Source: CBDFJH01 sp965198095
GTDB lineage: Bacteria > Latescibacterota > UBA2968 > GCA-2709665
NCBI GenBank assembly: GCA_965198095.1
Contig: OZ240239.1
Location: 2,232,001 to 2,296,000, forward strand
DNA length: 64,000 nucleotides
Direction of reading: 5' to 3'
The translations under genes were made by a program, and so were the position numbers. Below, piece after piece: positions 33,934-42,106 of the stretch. Positions within the stretch are counted from its first letter, which is position 1. Each line of letters opens with the position of its first letter. The notes beneath the pieces were generated by a model. It had not been told where the DNA came from, searched no databases, and saw only the letters and a program-made list of their open reading frames with translations.

Positions 33934-34772
33934 GGTCTTTCCCAGTACTTCTTCCGAGACTGTGAGATGAGCCTCAAATGTCTTCCATCCGAAGATCGAA
34001 ATTGGGCCAGTGTGTTTGGATAGGTCTTCTCGAACCAGTAGCTCTGTTTCGTTTCGCCAAATTCCAAATCGACCCGCCAGCAAATCGACTTTCCCTGCTG
34101 CAGGGCCAACGCCTCCTGGCCGACGACGCGCCCAACCGCTTGCTCGAGTTCGGTGTGGGAAACCTTGTTCGTGATCTGTGTGGGCAGCAGGCGAAACGCC
34201 CACGTGTATCCCTCGGAAAATGGCAAGGCCCTCAAAGAGAGGAAGAGCTGGTCCTCGGCAAGGCTGTTCGGCCCCCATTCGAGTGGACGACGCCCGTCTC
34301 CTTCCCCTTCCCAGTAGGAATGAAAAATCAGCTCGGATGCCGGACCCCACGTCTTGATGAGTTTGAACGTGTTTCCACACCACTCCTGACTCCCGTGGGC
34401 CATCTTGACCAACTTGAAGATGTTGTCGCGGTCGACGAAAATGCTCGTCAGGTAGGAATAGGGGTAGTTTTCCGTCTGAATTTCTGACACGATGTTCAGC
34501 TTGAGGACGGGGAAGATCTCTTTGCCTGCGTAGGGCGGGTCGGCTTTGGTGTAATATTTTCTACCGAAGGCTTCCTTTACTGTAATAAGCACCGTTTCAA
34601 ACGTTCGCAGCCTACCGTAGACCCATCGCTGCGCTTCATAGGTCGCGACCTCGGCGAATCCATCGTCCCACAACGGATGGTTTCCCCAGTCCGCGGCACC
34701 TGCCTGCGCCGGCACCGCACTCAGACTACACAGCAGCAGCACGTGCCTCGCCTTAGATTTCACATTGCGCAT
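33930..34772 (-). CDS. Secreted protein of a conserved FCB-group family (often misnamed septum formation inhibitor Maf)
   Basis: ATG 34772 follows GGAGAAGG and gives 280 residues with a signal peptide ending near residue 26 (AVPAQAGA). Family hallmarks as I know them: WDDGFAEVATYEAQRWVYG, ETVLITVKEAF, LNIVSEIQTENYPYSYLTSIF, SQEWCGNTFK and YWFEKTYPN. It is not related to the Maf nucleotide pyrophosphatase. The function is unknown. The conserved Trp/Cys segment SQEWCGNT is the best candidate functional site. Confidence 0.75.
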   Translation of the reverse strand: MRNVKSKARHVLLLCSLSAVPAQAGAADWGNHPLWDDGFAEVATYEAQRWVYGRLRTFETVLITVKEAFGRKYYTKADPPYAGKEIFPVLKLNIVSEIQTENYPYSYLTSIFVDRDNIFKLVKMAHGSQEWCGNTFKLIKTWGPASELIFHSYWEGEGDGRRPLEWGPNSLAEDQLFLSLRALPFSEGYTWAFRLLPTQITNKVSHTELEQAVGRVVGQEALALQQGKSICWRVDLEFGETKQSYWFEKTYPNTLAQFRSSDGRHLRLISQSRKKYWERP

Positions 34773-34934
34773 CGGGTTAGGCCTTCTCCCCGGATGGAGC
34801 GTCTCGCTCGAAAACACAGGCGTGATTCCTTTCCTGGCCCGTCCGATTCCGCGGGCCGAACCTGCCCAACGTGCTACTTTCTTGAACAGTATACCGAAAC
34901 ATGAAGGGCTGGACCAGTGCTTCCTGGAGCCACC

Positions 34935-34964
34935 TTGACTTTCAAATGGAGATGAGACTATATT
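34935..34964 (+). promoter_or_regulatory. Promoter upstream of murD
   Basis: TTGACT (34935-34940), 18-base spacer, TATATT (34959-34964). It would give a leader of about 150 bases if murD starts at 35121. Confidence 0.6.
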
Positions 34965-35120
34965 CGTTTGGAAGTCCTTGGCAGCGCAATGATATCCGAG
35001 CGGTCACCCGTTTGTCCGGTCTCACAAATCCATCCAGCATTACGACACCCTTCACTACAACGCGATCGATTTGATCACGATGGGAGCGTTTATGATCCGT
35101 CTCCTCAGGGGCGTTGGTTC

Positions 35121-36521
35121 GTGTCGACTTTGAAGGGACAGCGTGTGCTCGTGATGGGTCTTGGCCTCTTTGGGGGAGGTGTGGGCGCCGTCCGGTTCCT
35201 CCTGCGGGAAGGAGCGCGCGTGACTGTGACGGATCTTCGGTCGGCCGAAGCGCTGGCGGAATCCTTGGAGGCTTTGTCGGGGTGCCCGATTCGGTTGAAA
35301 CTGGGCGGACACGACGAAGAGGACTTTCGGAACTCCGATCTGATTGTCGCGAACCCGGGCGTCCCGAGGATCTCACCGTTTCTCAAGGTGGCGGAGCGGG
35401 CGCGCGTTCCCGTGACGACGGAAATCTGCCTCCTCGTGGAGCGATGCCCGGCTTCTGTTATAGGCGTGACCGGTACGAGCGGCAAGACGACCACTGCGTC
35501 GCTCATAGGCGCGATGATCTCCAGGAAGGATTGCCGCGTACTGGTAGGGGGCAACGTGGGCGGTTCGCTGCTCGATCGCGTGGACGACATTACCCCCGAC
35601 ACGCCAGTCGTGCTGGAGCTTTCCAGCTTTCAGCTCGACCGCCTGGGAGACATCGGGTGGAGTCCGCAGATTGCCGTGATTACCAACTTCGCCCCCAACC
35701 ATCTGGACGTTCACGGCTCGCTAGAGGCCTATCTCAATGCCAAGCGAAAGATCCTGGCTCACCAGAAGCCTAACGATCACTACGTCGTGAACGCAGATGA
35801 TCCGATCGTACGCGACTGGAGAAAGTCATCCTTAGGTCGTGGCATTTCTTTCAGCCTGAAGAAGAGACTGACACGAGGCGTCTACGCGATCGACGGGGAA
35901 ATCAAACATACCATCAAGGATTCGACGCGGACGGTCTGTCGGGTGAACGCGCTCGAACTGCCGGGTCGTCACAACGTAGCGAATGTCCTCGCGGCCGTGG
36001 GAGCTGCGGTCTGCTGGGGGGTTCGTGAGAAGGATATCTCGGCGTCGATAAAGCGCTTTCGTGGCGTGGCTCACCGCCTAGAGCGCGTTGCAGAGTTGCG
36101 GGGTGTTACCTATTTCAACGATTCCATTGCGACAACGCCGGAGCGGGCTCAAGTGGCCCTCGAGGCTGCACCCGGCGCCGTGATCCTCATTGCCGGGGGC
36201 TACGACAAGGGGCTCCGATTCGACCAGTTCGGATCGATGGTCGCTCGAAAGGTCTCTGATCTGATTTTGATCGGTCAAACGGCTGATGCGATTGCCAAAT
36301 CTATTCCCAAGGGGGCGCCAACGCGCATTCACAGCGCAGGCTCTCTCGAAGACGCGGTTGCAACCGCCGCGGACGTGGCCCTGCCCGGGTCGACCGTGCT
36401 CTTCTCGCCCGCCTCGGCAAGCTTCGACATGTTTCGAAACTTCGAGGAAAGAGGTGACACCTATCGGCGGCTGATCCTGTCTATGGAAGTAGCCAGCCTG
36501 CAGGAAGGTCTCCCAGCTTGA
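35121..36521 (+). CDS. murD: UDP-N-acetylmuramoylalanine-D-glutamate ligase
   Basis: Adds D-Glu to UDP-MurNAc-L-Ala. The frame extends upstream to 34968, but the family begins at TLKGQRVLVMGLGLFGGG, so GTG 35121 with AGGGG upstream was chosen (466 residues). ATP site GVTGTSGKTTTASLIG, then NFAPNHLDVHGSLEAY and the C-terminal domain with GYDKGLRFDQF. No other mur genes flank it, which is unusual because murD normally sits in the dcw cluster. Confidence 0.95.
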   Translation: MSTLKGQRVLVMGLGLFGGGVGAVRFLLREGARVTVTDLRSAEALAESLEALSGCPIRLKLGGHDEEDFRNSDLIVANPGVPRISPFLKVAERARVPVTTEICLLVERCPASVIGVTGTSGKTTTASLIGAMISRKDCRVLVGGNVGGSLLDRVDDITPDTPVVLELSSFQLDRLGDIGWSPQIAVITNFAPNHLDVHGSLEAYLNAKRKILAHQKPNDHYVVNADDPIVRDWRKSSLGRGISFSLKKRLTRGVYAIDGEIKHTIKDSTRTVCRVNALELPGRHNVANVLAAVGAAVCWGVREKDISASIKRFRGVAHRLERVAELRGVTYFNDSIATTPERAQVALEAAPGAVILIAGGYDKGLRFDQFGSMVARKVSDLILIGQTADAIAKSIPKGAPTRIHSAGSLEDAVATAADVALPGSTVLFSPASASFDMFRNFEERGDTYRRLILSMEVASLQEGLPA

Positions 36522-37324
36522 CCGACCTCTGCTCCATTGCGCCCACTGCTGCCGAGGTCCTGGACATCCCCGTTCCATCGGGGGCCAAAGCGACCCCGAT
36601 CGCCGAAGTCTTAGACACGATTCCGTCCGTCCGCAGGTTGGCCATCGTGGTTCTGGACGCATTTGGATCGTCGCTCTGGCGTCGGCTGGAAGCGGTTGTC
36701 CCAACGGTGAATCGATTGGCCGGCCTTCACCATAAGGAGATCTGCTCCGTACGCCCCTGCTTGACCTTCGCCTGTATTTCATCCGTGCTCACGGGCGTCT
36801 CGCCGGCGTCGCACGGCGTGACGGAGCGCGATCACCTCGTGCGAGCTGCCCGGTCTGGGCGGCTAGAGAGTCTTTTTGATACGGCGAAGGCCGCCGGCTG
36901 CCGAACGATGCTAGCCGCACATCGGAAGGGCGTCGAAGGTCTGCCGCTGGATCGGATCGCGGACGCATCCATCATCGTAGAAAAAGATGCGGATGCGGAG
37001 CTTTACAACCAGATTCCGGGGATGCTGCGCAAACAGGTGCCGGAGTTTGTGTTCGTTCACTTGATTGATATAGACGAGGCTGCTCACAGGTGGGGGCCGT
37101 GTTCAACACAGGTTAGGGAGGCTGCCGCGGAGACGGATCGCCGGTTGAACGGGCTTCTGGCTGCTTTTGGCGAGGCAGGTCACGCCATCATGCTGTTTGC
37201 TGATCACGGCATCCACGCCGTGCAGGACGGACAGCGCCTGGCGACCCACGATGGATCGGTCGAGGAGGATCTCTTCATTCCGCTCTTTTGGGCATCGCAG
37301 GAGGAACTGCGGACCTTATGCTAG
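36518..37324 (+). CDS. Alkaline phosphatase superfamily protein (phosphodiesterase/pyrophosphatase-like)
   Basis: 268 residues with the metal-site order of the superfamily: VVLDAFG (Asp near 46), a nucleophile Thr in RPCLTFACISSVLTGVSPASHGV, then HLIDIDEAAHRWG and FADHGIH. No signal peptide is seen, so it is likely cytoplasmic. Cofactor-independent phosphoglycerate mutases and nucleotide pyrophosphatases share this fold, and the substrate cannot be named. It overlaps the murD stop by four bases, so it is co-translated. Confidence 0.8.
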   Translation: MTDLCSIAPTAAEVLDIPVPSGAKATPIAEVLDTIPSVRRLAIVVLDAFGSSLWRRLEAVVPTVNRLAGLHHKEICSVRPCLTFACISSVLTGVSPASHGVTERDHLVRAARSGRLESLFDTAKAAGCRTMLAAHRKGVEGLPLDRIADASIIVEKDADAELYNQIPGMLRKQVPEFVFVHLIDIDEAAHRWGPCSTQVREAAAETDRRLNGLLAAFGEAGHAIMLFADHGIHAVQDGQRLATHDGSVEEDLFIPLFWASQEELRTLC

Positions 37325-37343
37325 CAGCCGCAGCTTCAAAAAT

Positions 37344-37382
37344 AGTGAAGGGGTGAGTGCGTCTCGCGCTCACCCCTTCACT
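37344..37382 (-). terminator. Strong terminator hairpin between convergent genes
   Basis: A nearly perfect 18-bp stem: AGTGAAGGGGTGAG (37344-37357) pairs with CTCACCCCTTCACT (37369-37382), closed by loop TCT. Read on the minus strand it is followed by ATTTTT, so it ends the sigma factor transcript. It may also stop the plus-strand transcript. Confidence 0.85.
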
Positions 37383-37400
37383 CACTTGGCGTGGCTTCGT

Positions 37401-38264
37401 TCAGACTTGGTCCGAGTAGGGTATCAGCTTCCTTCCTCGTGTTGGATGTCTCAGCTTTCGCAGCGCTTTTTCCTTGATTTGCCGAACGCGCTCTCTCGTG
37501 AGCCTAAACTGAACGCCGATTTCTTCCAACGTCATCTCGGGCGCCCCCCCGAGCCCAAAGTAGAGTTTTATCACCTCCCTTTCCCTGTCCTCAAGCGTGC
37601 TCAAGGCGGCCCGGATTTCATCCTCGAGAGAGTTCTTCATCAGGAGAGAATCAGGAGATTCCTGGCCATCATCGGGCATGATCTCCAGCAGGCTGTTCTC
37701 ATCGTCTTCGCCAAACGTGGCGTCCAGTGACAGGATGCGCTGACCGCTCGTGAGGGTGTCTACAACCTGCTCCACCGAGATCCCCAGCTCTTCCGCAATC
37801 TCTTCTTCAGCCGGACGAGCAGAGGTTTCCTGCTGCCTATTGTTTGTGTAACGCGAAATTCTGCGCAACAGGTCGACCCTGTTGAGGGGTAGGCGCACCA
37901 CCCTTGAATGCTCTGCCAAGGTCTGAAGGATAGACTGCCTGATCCACCATACGGCATAGGAGATGAACTTGAACCCCCTGGTTTCATCAAAGCGCTCGGC
38001 CGCCGTTATCAGACCGATGTTTCCGGCGCTGATCAGATCTACGAGTGGAACGCCCTGGTTCTGATATTCCCGGGCGACCGTGATGACGAATCTGAGGTTG
38101 GCCTCGACGAGCTTGGAACGGGCTTTGAGGTCGCCCTTCCTGATTCGACGAGCGAAGACGACTTCCTCCTCCGCCGACAGGGGTTGGGACGTGGCTACAT
38201 CTTCCAAGTAGCGATGAAGCGCGTCCTTTACGTCCTCGGCCGCGATGGTGTTCACTTTTGCCAC
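37401..38264 (-). CDS. Sigma-70 family RNA polymerase sigma factor (primary-like, copy 2)
   Basis: 287 residues, GTG start behind TGAGGTAGGA. Region 2 has NLRFVITVAREYQ, LISAGNIGLITAAERFD and FKFISYAVWWIRQSI. Region 4 has MTLEEIGVQFRLTRERVRQIKEKALRKLRHP. The acidic insert DATFGEDDENSLLEIMPDD between regions 3 and 4 is typical of Bacteroidota/Chlorobi primary sigmas. It keeps the canonical NIGLITA and is the better candidate of the two for the housekeeping factor, though a longer RpoD may exist elsewhere. Confidence 0.94.
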   Translation of the reverse strand: MAKVNTIAAEDVKDALHRYLEDVATSQPLSAEEEVVFARRIRKGDLKARSKLVEANLRFVITVAREYQNQGVPLVDLISAGNIGLITAAERFDETRGFKFISYAVWWIRQSILQTLAEHSRVVRLPLNRVDLLRRISRYTNNRQQETSARPAEEEIAEELGISVEQVVDTLTSGQRILSLDATFGEDDENSLLEIMPDDGQESPDSLLMKNSLEDEIRAALSTLEDREREVIKLYFGLGGAPEMTLEEIGVQFRLTRERVRQIKEKALRKLRHPTRGRKLIPYSDQV

Positions 38265-38352
38265 GGTCCTACCTCAGACAAAATCGGCTGCAAAAATCGT
38301 CGCCCGCAACGCTCCCGGTGGCCTCACCTCACCCCCACAGCCTCGTTGCGGT

Positions 38353-38381
38353 GATATAAAATCTCGACTCGACGTTGTCAA
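38353..38381 (-). promoter_or_regulatory. Promoter of the second sigma factor gene
   Basis: Minus strand: TTGACA (38381-38376), 17-base spacer, TATATC (38358-38353). Start about 80 bases before the GTG. Confidence 0.75.
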
Positions 38382-38717
38382 GCGAAATTCAGAAACGAGA
38401 TCGTGGCTTTGTCGGCGTTTCCGAGTCGGTTGGCGTGCCGCATAAGCAGCGACCCAATGCGGTCATAGTATCGGCAAAGCCTGCACGAAAGTCAAGCCTC
38501 GCTAACTAAAAAAATACAAAAGGTTAGCTCACTTTAGGCAGGCCTTTGAGGCTCCTTGGCCCGGATTGGACCGGAAGCGACAAGCTCCCGGTCTTCTTCC
38601 CGAGCGCACGCGGACGACTCAGCCAGGTTGTGTCTCTGGATGCTTGTTGATTCCTTCTTCCCGAGCGTACGCGGGCGGCTCTATGTCTCCACGCGAGCCT
38701 GACGCCCTGCGACCGGG
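38382..38717. other. Spacer with inverted and direct repeats
   Basis: No gene. It contains GCTAAC (38501-38506) and GTTAGC (38523-38528) around an A-rich loop, and the 28-base direct repeats at 38593-38620 and 38654-38681. Confidence 0.5.
38593..38681. repeat. 28-base direct repeat, two copies
   Basis: Copy 1 (38593-38620) starts CTTCTTCCCGAGCGCACGCG. Copy 2 (38654-38681) starts CTTCTTCCCGAGCGTACGCG. The two differ at three of 28 positions and are offset by 61 bases. All differences are transitions. They are not embedded in a recognisable gene. They could be a REP-like or MITE-derived unit. Confidence 0.6.
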
Positions 38718-39686
38718 TCAGGGCACGAGAAGCACCTTGCCAGTCGTCTTCCGACCCTGCAGCAAACAGTGGGCTTCCTGCGCGTCCGAGAGCGGCAGTA
38801 TTCTATCGATCCGAACCCGGAGCCTGCCGGCCTGGATCCAGCTCAGGACGTCTCCTGCACGCTGGAGCAGGGCCTCGCGTGTGGACGTGTAGTCGAACAG
38901 CGTTGGGCGGGTGATAAAGAGAGAACCGTTCTGGCTGAGCTTGATCAGATCGAATGGTGGGACCGGGCCGCTGGATTGGCCAAAGAGAACGAGCATCCCG
39001 AGAGGTCGGAGGCAACTGAGGCTCTGTTCGAAAGTGGATTTGCCCACGGAGTCGTAGACGACGTCCACCCCTTGCCCGTCTGTAAGGCGTTTGACTTCGG
39101 CTTCAAAGTCTTGGTCGGTGTAGCGGATGAGTTCGTCGGCGCCGGCTTTTTCAGCGAGCCGCGCCTTTTTTTCAGTGGAGACCGTGCCGAAGACGCGCGC
39201 CCCACACATCTTGGCCATCTGGACGAGGATGAGACCGACACCCCCGGCCGCAGCGTGGATCAGGGCTGTATCGCCCTCCTTCAGTCGGAGCGTCCCGTGG
39301 GCGAGATAGTGCGAGGTCATTCCCTGCAGCATGGCGGCCGCACCGGTCTGCGTGTCCAAGCCTTCGGGAAGCTTGACCAACCTCTCTTCCGGAGCGGCCA
39401 CGTATTCGGCGTAGGAAGAAGGAATGCCGCTGTAAGCCACCCGGTCACCTACCTCCAGCGTGTCCACGTTCGGGCCCACCGCTTCGACAACCCCGGCGCC
39501 TTCCAGTCCAGGGATAAACGGCAGTTCCAAGGGGTAGAGGCCCGTACGATGGTACGTGTCGATGTAATTGAGACCGACCGCGTCGAGCTTGACGAGAACC
39601 TTGCGGTCAGTGACTGCTGGATCGGGTACGTCCTGATATCGCAGTACTTCCGGACCTCCGGTTTGGGAAACAAGAATGGCTTTCAT
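38718..39686 (-). CDS. NADPH:quinone oxidoreductase-like MDR protein
   Basis: 322 residues from ATG 39686, chosen because GGAGGA precedes it and the family starts MKAILV. A zinc-free medium-chain dehydrogenase: GLNYIDTYHRTGLYPL, LEGAGVVEAVGP, NADPH motif AAAGGVGLILVQMAK, and GVDVVYDSVGKSTFEQSL. It reduces quinones or enones by one- or two-electron transfer. It stands alone, divergent from the ygfZ gene. Confidence 0.92.
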   Translation of the reverse strand: MKAILVSQTGGPEVLRYQDVPDPAVTDRKVLVKLDAVGLNYIDTYHRTGLYPLELPFIPGLEGAGVVEAVGPNVDTLEVGDRVAYSGIPSSYAEYVAAPEERLVKLPEGLDTQTGAAAMLQGMTSHYLAHGTLRLKEGDTALIHAAAGGVGLILVQMAKMCGARVFGTVSTEKKARLAEKAGADELIRYTDQDFEAEVKRLTDGQGVDVVYDSVGKSTFEQSLSCLRPLGMLVLFGQSSGPVPPFDLIKLSQNGSLFITRPTLFDYTSTREALLQRAGDVLSWIQAGRLRVRIDRILPLSDAQEAHCLLQGRKTTGKVLLVP

Positions 39687-39756
39687 GGCTTTTATCCTCC
39701 GAGAAGAAATGATTTGAGAAAGACGCAGATCCAAACCTGTGATAGGGCGGCCGCGT

Positions 39757-39793
39757 GGGTCCAGGCGATGCCGACCCGGCATCGCCTGGACCC
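39757..39793. repeat. 17-bp perfect inverted repeat
   Basis: GGGTCCAGGCGATGCCG (39757-39773), loop ACC, CGGCATCGCCTGGACCC (39777-39793). It lies in the 300-base spacer between divergent genes, with no T-run on either side. A second looser pair, GGACCCCCC / GGGGGGCC, follows near 39876-39914. Confidence 0.75.
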
Positions 39794-39919
39794 GCCCAGG
39801 TGTCTTTCCACGCTCCGTAGACGGCCGAAGAAGCTTCTGACATCCGGCGACCGCGACATCGGCCGTTTCGGCGGACCCCCCATCGTCGAAGATCGGCCGC
39901 CGCCGACGGGGGGCCGAAG

Positions 39920-39971
39920 GCGACCTAACAACCCGGATCTGCTTGACTTTAGGTCGCGATCGGGATAATAT
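39920..39971 (+). promoter_or_regulatory. Promoter of ygfZ/gcvT-like gene within an inverted repeat
   Basis: TTGACT (39943-39948), 17-base spacer, TAATAT (39966-39971), with the predicted start about 16 bases before the ATG. GCGACCTAA (39920-39928) and TTAGGTCGC (39949-39957) form a 9-bp inverted repeat flanking the -35, a plausible repressor site. Confidence 0.65.
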
Positions 39972-39993
39972 TCAGACATCAAGGAGGTTCTCC

Positions 39994-41067
39994 ATGAAGG
40001 CGTCTGTGCTTCAATCCATCCACGATTCCCTGGGTGCTGAGTTCGTGGAGGTCGGAGGATGGAGGCTACCCGCGCATTACGGAAATATGGCGTCCGAGTA
40101 CAGGGCGCTTCGAATAAGCGCAGGCCTGTTCGATGCGAGCGCTCGGGGTAAACTCCGGGTGACCGGGTCCGACCGGGCTCGATTCCTACACGGCATGGTG
40201 ACGAATCGGGTTGAAGGACTTGAAGAGGGAGAAAGCAACCACGCCGCCATGACGGATACTCGCGGGAATACGCTGGCCGATCTCTGGATTCACGATCGGG
40301 GAGACACCATTCTGCTCGAGACGGAACCGGGACTCCAGAAGAAAGTGGCAGCGAACCTGGACCGTTACTTGATCTCCGATGACGTTCTCATTGAGGATGT
40401 GACGGCGGATTTTGCGGTCATCGGCATCGATGGTCCCGAAGCCAATGCCCGGATCACAGACGTGATCGCGAACACGCCGTCAGACCTCACGCCGGGCCGG
40501 ACGGTGACCCTTTGCCATCAGGGAGCTAAAGTCGAGCTCACCGCCTATGACCCTGCAGATCGCGCCAGGTTTCAACTATGGATCGAACCCGGCGGTGCGG
40601 TCAGGCTTTGGACCTCACTGGTGGAGGCGGGGGCCCGCCCTGTAGGGTTCGAGGCCCTGGAGATCCTCCGCATCGAAGCCGGAGTTCCGCGCTACGGCGC
40701 AGATGTGGACGAGCGCGCGATCCCGCTCGAGGCAGGGTTGTTTCGCGCGGTTGATTTCAACAAGGGATGTTTTATCGGACAGGAGACGATCGCTAAGATG
40801 CACCACAGGGGCAAACCCAGAAAGTATCTTGTAGGTCTCCTTGTCGAAAGGCAAACCGTAGCAGAACCCGGAACGCCGATCTTGGAGGGCGAGAAGGAGA
40901 TCGGCAGGATCACCAGTTGTGCGCGATCTCCAGCCCTCAGTCAGGTTATCGCACTCGGCTCCGTGCGCAGAGGCTTCGAGGCGTCCGGAACCGTCCTCTC
41001 ATTAAAGGGAGGGGGACGGGTAGAAGTGACCCCCCTGCCTTTTCGACAAACGGCTGTGCCCGCTTGA
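39994..41067 (+). CDS. YgfZ/GcvT-domain folate-binding protein
   Basis: 357 residues from ATG 39994 behind AAGGAGG. The N-terminal part resembles aminomethyltransferase GcvT (ALRISAGLFDASARGKLRVTG, FLHGMVTNRV). The signature FNKGCFIGQETIAKMHHRGKPRK (about 254-276) belongs to YgfZ, a folate-dependent protein needed for some Fe-S enzymes. No other glycine-cleavage genes are nearby, which favours YgfZ. It precedes folB-folK, and MiaB and LipA (Fe-S enzymes) are encoded further on. Confidence 0.85.
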   Translation: MKASVLQSIHDSLGAEFVEVGGWRLPAHYGNMASEYRALRISAGLFDASARGKLRVTGSDRARFLHGMVTNRVEGLEEGESNHAAMTDTRGNTLADLWIHDRGDTILLETEPGLQKKVAANLDRYLISDDVLIEDVTADFAVIGIDGPEANARITDVIANTPSDLTPGRTVTLCHQGAKVELTAYDPADRARFQLWIEPGGAVRLWTSLVEAGARPVGFEALEILRIEAGVPRYGADVDERAIPLEAGLFRAVDFNKGCFIGQETIAKMHHRGKPRKYLVGLLVERQTVAEPGTPILEGEKEIGRITSCARSPALSQVIALGSVRRGFEASGTVLSLKGGGRVEVTPLPFRQTAVPA

Positions 41068-41215
41068 TGTAAGAAGGGTTTTACAACAGCAATTCAACGC
41101 TGTGGAGTCTCTGACGTGACGCCTTTAGAATAAGATGGGCGTTTTGGACCCTGTCAAGTGTTTTGCCCGGACGACTTCGCGGGGCGTTCACCAGCTATCC
41201 AGGGATGGATTTTCC

Positions 41216-41575
41216 ATGGCACACGACGTTTTGAGGCTTAAGCGCATGGCCTTCTATGGCTACCATGGCCTATTCCCCGAAGAGGCCAAGTTAGGACAGA
41301 GGTTCGAAGTCGATGTGGAGATATTTGGCAATTTTCGAGGCTATTCGACGACGGGGGGAGAGGCCGCCCCCAACTACCCAGATGTCTATGCAATTACCGA
41401 GGAGGTGGTGACCCGGGAGCGATTCGGGCTGGTGGAGGCGCTGGCCGACCGGATTGCGGAGGCGCTGCAAACGCGGCTGGGGCTCGAACGGTTGCTTGTC
41501 AGGGTGCGCAAACCTCATCCCCCGGTGGCGGGTCACTTCGACGGGATCGAAGTTGAGGTTCGGAGGGGGATATAA
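41216..41575 (+). CDS. folB: Dihydroneopterin aldolase
   Basis: Cleaves dihydroneopterin in folate synthesis. ATG 41216 (MAHDVLRLKRMAFYGYHGLFPEE) gives 119 residues. An ATG four codons upstream is also possible. FYGYHGLFPEE, the catalytic Glu segment LVEALADRIAEAL and Lys in VRKPHPPVAG are present. folK follows immediately. Confidence 0.93.
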   Translation: MAHDVLRLKRMAFYGYHGLFPEEAKLGQRFEVDVEIFGNFRGYSTTGGEAAPNYPDVYAITEEVVTRERFGLVEALADRIAEALQTRLGLERLLVRVRKPHPPVAGHFDGIEVEVRRGI

Positions 41576-42106
41576 GTGGAGAAGGTCTATGTCGGCCTCG
41601 GAGCGAACGTGGGCGACCGCGAAGCCAGCTTGCGCGCCGCGCTTTCCGCGGTAGGGAAGAGACCTGAATTCCGTGTCCTGGGTGTTTCCGACGTCTATGA
41701 ATCGGCCCCGTTCGGCTATAAGGACCAACCCGATTTTCTGAATGCCGCAGCTGAATTGGAGACGGAGGCCTCTCCCCGCGAGGTGCTCGATATGCTGCTC
41801 GAAATAGAACGATCTCTCGGCAGGGTTCGCGGGCAGCGGTGGGGCCCGCGCGTTATCGACCTGGATCTCCTGCTTTACGGCCGCCGAATCATTCGGGAGC
41901 CTGGCCTCGCGGTGCCGCATTCAGACCTCCACCGTCGCGCCTTTGTGCTCTTGCCCCTTTGCGACCTGAACCCCCACGGTCTGCATCCGGTCACCGAAAA
42001 GAGCTTTCGCTCACTCGCTCGGGCAGTCGCTCCGGACTCGAGAATTCGAAGGTTCGAAGGCGCTTTTTTGTCTGAGAAAACAAAGGAGCCGGCTGGTGGC
42101 CGTTAG
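41576..42106 (+). CDS. folK: 6-hydroxymethyl-dihydropterin pyrophosphokinase
   Basis: Next step after folB in folate synthesis. The GTG start is on the base after the folB stop. 176 residues with VGLGANVGDREASL, SAPFGYKDQPDFLNAAAE and the catalytic RVIDLDLLLYG ... VPHSDLHRRAFVLLPLCD. Its end overlaps the next gene by 11 bases, so folB-folK-kinase are probably one translationally coupled unit. Confidence 0.96.
   Translation: MEKVYVGLGANVGDREASLRAALSAVGKRPEFRVLGVSDVYESAPFGYKDQPDFLNAAAELETEASPREVLDMLLEIERSLGRVRGQRWGPRVIDLDLLLYGRRIIREPGLAVPHSDLHRRAFVLLPLCDLNPHGLHPVTEKSFRSLARAVAPDSRIRRFEGAFLSEKTKEPAGGR

Noticed and set aside
38593..38681. The 28-base repeats considered as a CRISPR array
   Set aside because: Only two copies, with a 33-base interval and three differences, no leader and no cas genes.
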